Origin: Sphingomonas sp.
GTDB lineage: Bacteria; Pseudomonadota; Alphaproteobacteria; Sphingomonadales; Sphingomonadaceae
Direction: 5' to 3'
NCBI GenBank assembly: GCA_021154945.1
Contig: JAJNQF010000263.1
Coordinates: forward strand, 1-9,247
Length of the DNA stretch: 9,247 nt
The notes under the pieces are model-generated. The model worked only from the letters and a program-made list of their open reading frames with translations. It was not told the DNA's origin and did not search any database. This document shows positions 5,322-9,247 of this stretch, piece after piece. How positions within the stretch are numbered: the stretch's first letter is position 1; the number at the start of each line of letters is the position of its first letter. The position numbers and the translations under genes were made by a program.

Positions 5322-6542
5322 ATGGCGAAGATCAAGGTTAAGAATCCGATCGTGGAGATCGATGGCGACGAGATGACGCGGATCATCTGGGAATGGATCC
5401 GTGAGCGCTTGATCAAGCCGTATCTCGATATCGAGCTCGATTATTACGACCTCGGCGTCGAGCATCGCGATGCGACCGACGACCAGGTCACGATCGACAG
5501 CGCGCTCGCCACGCAGAAGCACGGCGTCGCGGTCAAGTGCGCGACGATCACGCCCGACGAGCAGCGCGTGACCGAATTCGGCCTGAAGAAGATGTGGAAG
5601 TCGCCGAACGGCACGATCCGCAACATTCTCGGCGGGACGATCTTCCGCGAACCGATCGTGATCAAGAACGTCCCCCGCCTGATCCCGGGCTGGACGCACC
5701 CGATCGTCGTCGGCCGTCACGCATTCGGCGATCAGTACCGCGCGACCGACTATCTGGTCCCCGGCCCCGGCAAGCTGCGCCTCGTCTTCGAAGGCGACGA
5801 CGGCACGGTCATCGAGCGCGAGGTGTTCCAGTTCCCGTCGGCGGGCGTCGCGATGGCGATGTACAATCTCGACGATTCGATCCGCGATTTCGCGCGCGCA
5901 TCGATGCATTACGGTCTCAACCTGAAGTGGCCTGTGTATCTGTCGACCAAGAACACCATCCTCAAGGCCTATGACGGCCGCTTCAAGGATCTGTTCGCCG
6001 AGGTGTTCGAGGCCGAGTTCAAGGACAAGTTCAAGGAAGCCGGCATCGTCTACGAGCATCGCCTGATCGACGACATGGTCGCATCGGCGCTCAAGTGGAA
6101 CGGCGAGTTCGTCTGGGCCTGCAAGAACTATGACGGCGACGTCCAGTCGGACCAGGTCGCACAGGGCTTCGGGTCGCTCGGCCTGATGACCTCGATCCTG
6201 CTGACTCCGGACGGCAAGACCGTCGAGGCCGAGGCGGCGCACGGCACCGTCACGCGCCACTTCCGCATGCACGAGCAGGGCAAGGCGACCTCGACCAACC
6301 CGATCGCGTCGATCTTCGCATGGACTGGCGGCCTGAAGTATCGCGGCAAGTTCGACGACACGCCCGACGTCACGAAGTTCGCCGAGACGCTCGAGCGCGT
6401 CTGCGTGAAGACGGTGGAAGACGGCCACATGACCAAGGATCTCGCGATCCTGATCGGCCCCGACCAGCCCTGGATGACGACCGAGCAGTTCTTCGAACAG
6501 GTCCGGTCGAACCTCGAGACCGAGATGGCCAACTGGGCCTGA
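5322..6542 (+). CDS. icd: NADP-dependent isocitrate dehydrogenase
   Basis: This TCA-cycle enzyme oxidises isocitrate to 2-oxoglutarate and CO2 with reduction of NADP+. The 406-residue protein belongs to the eukaryote-like homodimeric branch (human IDH1/IDH2 type), not the E. coli Icd branch. Its active site aligns residue for residue with human IDH1: Thr77, Ser94, Asn96, Arg100, Arg109, Arg132 and Tyr139 for isocitrate. After a two-residue offset come Lys210, and Asp250, Asp273 and Asp277 for the metal. NADP preference is indicated by HGTVTRH (307-313), whose Arg312-His313 contact the 2'-phosphate, and by Lys258. The ATG at 5322 has GAAGGA seven bases upstream. It is transcribed divergently from psd and ends in a clear intrinsic terminator. 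It is a monocistronic housekeeping gene with the base and codon use of its neighbours. Confidence 0.98.
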   Translation: MAKIKVKNPIVEIDGDEMTRIIWEWIRERLIKPYLDIELDYYDLGVEHRDATDDQVTIDSALATQKHGVAVKCATITPDEQRVTEFGLKKMWKSPNGTIRNILGGTIFREPIVIKNVPRLIPGWTHPIVVGRHAFGDQYRATDYLVPGPGKLRLVFEGDDGTVIEREVFQFPSAGVAMAMYNLDDSIRDFARASMHYGLNLKWPVYLSTKNTILKAYDGRFKDLFAEVFEAEFKDKFKEAGIVYEHRLIDDMVASALKWNGEFVWACKNYDGDVQSDQVAQGFGSLGLMTSILLTPDGKTVEAEAAHGTVTRHFRMHEQGKATSTNPIASIFAWTGGLKYRGKFDDTPDVTKFAETLERVCVKTVEDGHMTKDLAILIGPDQPWMTTEQFFEQVRSNLETEMANWA

Positions 6543-6550
6543 TCTGATTG

Positions 6551-6587
6551 CCCCGCTCTCCGTAAAAGGGAGCGGGGTTTCTATCTT
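6551..6587 (+). terminator. Intrinsic terminator of icd
   Basis: CCCCGCTC (6551-6558) pairs with GAGCGGGG (6570-6577). An inner CC/GG can extend the stem around a loop containing GTAAAA. TTTCTATCTT follows directly. It lies nine bases after the icd stop codon. The strong GC stem plus T-rich tail is the classic rho-independent form. Confidence 0.88.
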
Positions 6588-6589
6588 CG

Positions 6590-6669
6590 GTCATCCTGAC
6601 GAAAGTCAGGACCCAGAGCCGAAACCGCGGCTTTCTATAACCCTGGGTCCTGACTTTCGTCAGGATGAC
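6590..6669. repeat. Perfect 27-bp inverted repeat downstream of icd
   Basis: Arms 6590-6616 and 6643-6669 are exact reverse complements, beginning GTCATCCTGACGAAAGTCAG and continuing GACCCAG. The 26-base centre contains its own small hairpin AGCCG/CGGCT (6617-6621, 6628-6632). Within each arm CTGAC-GAAA-GTCAG is again a five-bp hairpin. The element sits between the icd terminator and the antiporter promoter. Dispersed palindromes starting with this core are, to my recollection, common between sphingomonad genes, so this is probably one copy of a mobile or REP-like family rather than a unique regulator. It could block read-through in either direction. Confidence 0.85.
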
Positions 6670-6722
6670 GCAGGGGTAATACATCGCCATTCGGTGCCGA
6701 TCACGGCGACACGTCACCACGG

Positions 6723-6752
6723 GTGACAAATCCGTCATGCGTCCCCTAAGGT
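6723..6752 (+). promoter_or_regulatory. Candidate promoter of the antiporter gene
   Basis: GTGACA (6723-6728) and TAAGGT (6747-6752) are separated by 18 bases. The -10 is identical to that proposed for pyrH. It ends only seven bases before the ATG at 6760, so the transcript would be leaderless or nearly so. Alternatively the AAGG at 6748-6751, eight bases before the ATG, is a Shine-Dalgarno and the promoter lies elsewhere. Confidence 0.3.
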
Positions 6753-6759
6753 CGCGCGC

Positions 6760-8538
6760 ATGGCATTACGGCTCGACAATCACGGCTTCAGCGACGCGCT
6801 CGTCATTCTCGGCGCGGCAGGTCTGGTCATTCCCGCGTTCGCGCGCTTCCGGGTGAGCCCGGTCATCGGTTTCATCCTGGTCGGCCTGCTGGTCGGACCC
6901 GCGGGTCTGGGCGCCCTGACCGGTGCCGCACCGTGGCTATATTATCTGACCATATCGAGCCCGGAATCGATCGAGCCGTTCGCCGAGTTCGGCATAATCC
7001 TGCTGCTGTTCTCGATCGGCCTCGAACTCTCGTTCAAGCGCTTGTGGTCGATGAAGCGGCTCGTGTTCGGCACCGGCGCCGCCGAGCTGATCGGCTCGGC
7101 GCTCATCATCGGCGTGGCGTTGCACTTCATCGGCCAGGAATGGGCCGGCGCAATCGGGCTGGGCTTTGCACTTGCCTTATCGTCCACCGCGCTGGTCCTG
7201 CCGCTCGTCGGCACGACCGGCGCGGTCGGGCGCGGTGCGTTCGCGATGTTGCTCTTCGAGGATCTGGCGCTCGTGCCGATCATCTTCGTGCTTGGTGCCT
7301 TGGCACCGACGGCGAGCGATGCCGGCTGGCAAGGCATCGCCGGCGTCGCACTGCGCGGCGGGCTGACCGTGGTCGCGATGTATATCGGCGGACGGCTCGT
7401 CCTGCCGCGGCTGTTCGGCCAGGCGGCGCGGACCAAGAGCCCGGAGCTGTTCCTCGCCGCATCGCTGCTGGTCGTCATCGTCGCCAGCGTCGCGACCACC
7501 GCCGCCGGGCTGTCGCCGATCGTCGGCGCGTTGCTGGCGGGCCTGCTGATCGCGGAGACCGAATATCATAGCGAAGTCGAGGTCATCACCGCGCCGTTCA
7601 AGGGGCTCGCGCTCGGCGTGTTTCTGATCACCGTCGGCATGAGCCTCGACCTGCGGCTGATCGCGCAGAACTGGCCGTCGCTGCTGCTCGCAGTGACCGG
7701 CGTGGTCGCGACCAAGGCTGTCGTCACGTTCCTGTTCCTCCGCGTCGCCAATTCCCGCCGGGGTGTTGCCGCCGAGACGGGACTGCTGATGGGGAGCCCG
7801 TCCGAGACGACGCTAATCGTGCTCGCGACGGCCGCACAGGCGCAGCTGATCTTGCCGTCGACCGCGTCGTTCTGGCAGACGGTCACGGCGATCGGGCTGA
7901 CGATCACGCCGCTCCTGGCGAAGCTAGGCCGCACCGTGTCGCGGCAGTTGGAGAGTCGGTCGGTCGCGGATGCGGGCGATGTCGAGATCGACGACGACGG
8001 GCCTGGGACGGTCGTCATCGGCTTTGGACGGGTCGGCCGGATGGTGGCGGACATGCTCGCGGTCCACGGGCAGAAATACGTCGCGGTCGAGGCGGATATC
8101 GACTCGGTCGAGGCCGCGCGGGCGCAGGGCCACCCGGTGCTGTTCGGCGACGTGGCGCGGGCGGAGCTGGTCGACCGGCTGAAGCTGCATACCGCCAAGG
8201 CGTTGATTTTGACGATGGACGACCCGGTGCTGACGGTGCGGCTGGCGCGGCGGGTGCGGGCGTTGGCGCCGGACCTGCCGATCGTGGCGCGTGCGCGAGA
8301 TACGGCGCATGCGGCGGAACTGTATCGGGCCGGCGTTACCGATGCGGTGCCGGAGACGCTGGAGAGTTCGCTGCAACTGGCGGAGGCGGTGCTGGTCGAT
8401 CTCGGGGTGGCGATGGGGCCGGTGATCGCGTCGATCCATGAGAAGCGGGACGAGTTGCGGCAGGAGATCAAGAAGGCCGCGGACATGATCGCCGAGCCGC
8501 GGATCCGGAAGGCCAAGCGGACGCCTCGGGCGGTTTGA
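6760..8538 (+). CDS. Monovalent cation:proton antiporter (CPA2), KefB/KefC/YbaL type, with RCK domain
   Basis: The product is an inner-membrane exchanger of the CPA2 family, which moves K+ (or Na+) against H+. Residues about 10-395 contain some 12 hydrophobic segments, including FGIILLLFSIGLEL (77-90), LSSTALVLPLV (140-150) and FEDLALVPII (166-175), whose Asp168 corresponds to the conserved ion-binding aspartate. The segment AETEYHSEVEVITAPFKGL (265-283) matches the Kef-type loop and pore region. A soluble RCK_N (TrkA-N) domain follows from about 416, with the dinucleotide motif GFGRVG (421-426) and the acidic residue Glu444 at the end of the second strand, suggesting NAD(H) binding. No TrkA-C domain follows, and the protein ends in a basic tail. 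At 592 residues it is nearest YbaL/Kef in size. No KefF/KefG-like quinone reductase partner is in the window, so glutathione gating as in E. coli Kef cannot be assumed. Confidence 0.92.
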   Translation: MALRLDNHGFSDALVILGAAGLVIPAFARFRVSPVIGFILVGLLVGPAGLGALTGAAPWLYYLTISSPESIEPFAEFGIILLLFSIGLELSFKRLWSMKRLVFGTGAAELIGSALIIGVALHFIGQEWAGAIGLGFALALSSTALVLPLVGTTGAVGRGAFAMLLFEDLALVPIIFVLGALAPTASDAGWQGIAGVALRGGLTVVAMYIGGRLVLPRLFGQAARTKSPELFLAASLLVVIVASVATTAAGLSPIVGALLAGLLIAETEYHSEVEVITAPFKGLALGVFLITVGMSLDLRLIAQNWPSLLLAVTGVVATKAVVTFLFLRVANSRRGVAAETGLLMGSPSETTLIVLATAAQAQLILPSTASFWQTVTAIGLTITPLLAKLGRTVSRQLESRSVADAGDVEIDDDGPGTVVIGFGRVGRMVADMLAVHGQKYVAVEADIDSVEAARAQGHPVLFGDVARAELVDRLKLHTAKALILTMDDPVLTVRLARRVRALAPDLPIVARARDTAHAAELYRAGVTDAVPETLESSLQLAEAVLVDLGVAMGPVIASIHEKRDELRQEIKKAADMIAEPRIRKAKRTPRAV

Positions 8539-8562
8539 TCTTCCCCGTTTCGCAAGAGGTTT

Positions 8563-8615
8563 GTTCTCCCGCGAAGGCGGGAGTCCAGTCTGGGCCCCCG
8601 CCTTCGCGGGGGAAC
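8563..8615. repeat. 53-base inverted-repeat element with nested hairpins
   Basis: Two 26-base arms (8563-8588 and 8590-8615) around a single base are reverse complements except for three transitions. Each arm is itself a hairpin: CTCCCGC-GAAG-GCGGGAG (8566-8583) and CCCCCGC-CTTC-GCGGGGG (8595-8612). The arms can therefore form one long stem or two short ones. It begins 25 bases after the antiporter stop. No T-run follows, so it is not a canonical terminator. The layout resembles paired REP elements, and very similar units are, to my recollection, widespread in Sphingomonas intergenic DNA. Confidence 0.8.
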
Positions 8616-8641
8616 AGGTTCTGAGCGTTCCCGGAGCGACA

Positions 8642-8748
8642 CCACCCCGGCGGAGGCCGGGGTCCAAGTGGAGAGGTGGTCGTAACGGAGCGCCGTCCCC
8701 TATTACCTCTGTTTCCCAACTGGGCCCCGGCCTTCGCCGGGGTGGTGG
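8642..8748. repeat. Second paired-hairpin element, CCCCGGC-N4-GCCGGGG
   Basis: The outer units are 18-base hairpins CCCCGGC-GGAG-GCCGGGG (8645-8662) and CCCCGGC-CTTC-GCCGGGG (8725-8742). With their flanks (CCA on the left, TGG on the right), the two ends are near-perfect reverse complements enclosing about 60 unrelated bases. Design and loop sequences parallel the element at 8563-8615, but the stem sequence differs, so it is a different member or sub-family. Confidence 0.78.
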
Positions 8749-8782
8749 TTGAGTTATGATCGCTTGACCGTACTCTCGCCTT

Positions 8783-8808
8783 CCCCGCTCTCCGTGGAGA
8801 GGGAGGGG
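8783..8808. repeat. Short hairpin in the antiporter-rutA convergent gap
   Basis: CTCTCC-GT-GGAGAG (8788-8801) with outer CCCC/GGGG makes a small interrupted hairpin. The left part repeats the CCCCGCTCTCCGT start of the icd terminator. No T-run follows on either strand, so terminator activity for rutA or the antiporter gene is doubtful. The rest of 8749-8849 holds no gene and no other recognisable site. Confidence 0.45.
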
Positions 8809-8849
8809 CAAAAGAAGGTTAGGGAGGGTTAGGCCAACGCGCGGTTCCT

Positions 8850-9247
8850 TCAGCTTGTGCCTACGCCTTCCCGACTCTTCATAAGTGGTTGTATTCGTTG
8901 ACCGAATGCCTCCACGCCCTCGAGAAAATCGTCGAAGGTCAGCAACACGCCGCCGGTGTTGGGGACCGCGGCCATCTCGTCGAGCATGCGCGCGACGCTT
9001 TCGTACGAGCCGATCAACGTGCCCATGTTGATGTTTACTGCGCCTTCGGGAGCAGCCAACTGGCGGACGTTGGTGTCCTTGTTGTGCGTGTCCTTGGCGC
9101 CCTGATCCATCAGCCACGCTATCGCATCGACGTCTACGCCGGCGTTGTAGTGCTGCCACTTCGCCATCGCCTCTTCGTCGGTTTCGGCGGCGATGATCAT
9201 GATCAGGACGAAGATCTGCACGTCGCGGCCGGTCTTCGCGGTCGCCG
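8850..9247 (-). CDS. rutA: RutA-like pyrimidine monooxygenase, C-terminal part (cut by window edge)
   Basis: RutA is a flavin-dependent, luciferase-fold monooxygenase that opens the uracil or thymine ring to start the Rut pyrimidine-degradation pathway. The window holds the last 132 codons; the frame is open to the right edge and begins ATAKTGRDVQIFVLIM. Features matching the RutA C-terminus are TGRDV, the acidic ETDEEAMAKWQHYNAGVD stretch, and the near-diagnostic NINMGTLIGSY, SVARMLDEMA, GGVLLTFDDF and AFGQRIQPLM. RutA proteins are about 360 residues, so roughly 230 residues lie beyond the window. The GTG at 9221 is internal and not the start. The gene converges on the antiporter gene, and no rutB or other rut gene follows it on this strand, so here rutA is last in its operon or alone. 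Other group C luciferase-like monooxygenases are possible but less likely. Confidence 0.85.
   Translation of the reverse strand, partial: ATAKTGRDVQIFVLIMIIAAETDEEAMAKWQHYNAGVDVDAIAWLMDQGAKDTHNKDTNVRQLAAPEGAVNINMGTLIGSYESVARMLDEMAAVPNTGGVLLTFDDFLEGVEAFGQRIQPLMKSREGVGTS

Noticed and set aside
5180..5416. 79-residue N-terminal extension of psd
   Set aside because: It would overlap icd by 95 bases on the opposite strand and lacks Psd-like sequence. The ATG at 5179 gives the normal start.
5283..6428. 381-codon minus-strand open frame opposite icd
   Set aside because: Antisense shadow of isocitrate dehydrogenase, with typical low-plausibility Arg/Asp/His-rich composition.
8561..8752. 63-codon plus-strand ORF
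   Set aside because: It consists of the arms of two inverted-repeat elements (peptides like REGGSP and APAFAGEQ are the usual translations of such repeats).
7566..9159. Long minus-strand open frames opposite the antiporter gene and through the repeats
   Set aside because: They run through the antiporter coding strand and the inverted repeats, and translate to Arg/Ser/Pro-rich sequence without domains.

Overview
The window looks like a chromosomal housekeeping segment of a high-GC alphaproteobacterium, most likely a sphingomonad (Sphingomonas or a close relative). Four things support this: the rpsB-tsf-pyrH-frr cluster with alphaproteobacterial-type EF-Ts and S2; the adjacent psd-pssA pair; the eukaryote-like 406-residue NADP isocitrate dehydrogenase; and GC-rich dispersed palindromes of the kind common between sphingomonad genes. 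The genus is an inference from protein character, not a database result. No insertion sequence, phage gene, CRISPR array, rRNA or tRNA was found.

Layout. On the minus strand, from about 3.2 kb leftwards, lie rpsB (ribosomal protein S2), tsf (EF-Ts), pyrH (UMP kinase) and the first 31 codons of frr (ribosome recycling factor, cut by the left edge). A 16-bp hairpin with a GAAA loop separates rpsB from tsf. A 403-base gap filled with hairpin-rich repeat DNA separates tsf from pyrH, and pyrH appears to have its own promoter there. Next, a 325-base region separates rpsB from a plus-strand gene for a 77-residue single-pass membrane protein. That region holds a candidate rpsB promoter, an exact GTTC-N7-GTTC motif (the alphaproteobacterial LexA/SOS box) lying inside a plus-strand promoter, and a possible 23-codon ORF. 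The small gene converges on and overlaps pssA. psd and pssA (minus strand, overlapping by ATGA) carry out the last two steps of phosphatidylethanolamine synthesis. icd (plus) diverges from psd and is followed by an intrinsic terminator and a perfect 27-bp inverted repeat. A KefB/KefC/YbaL-type cation:proton antiporter with a C-terminal RCK domain follows on the plus strand. After it come 311 bases holding two further large inverted-repeat elements, then the 3' end of a rutA-like pyrimidine monooxygenase gene (minus), cut by the right edge.

How the genes relate. The left block serves translation elongation and recycling, with pyrimidine nucleotide supply. The middle block serves membrane phospholipid synthesis. 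icd serves the TCA cycle and NADPH supply. The antiporter and RutA are stand-alone functions here. The most interesting part is the rpsB/small-gene intergenic region, where sequence alone suggests a DNA-damage-regulated transcript encoding a tiny membrane protein. The best-known counterparts of that arrangement in alphaproteobacteria are the small cell-division inhibitors SidA and DidA of Caulobacter. This is a hypothesis: no similarity to those proteins was seen.
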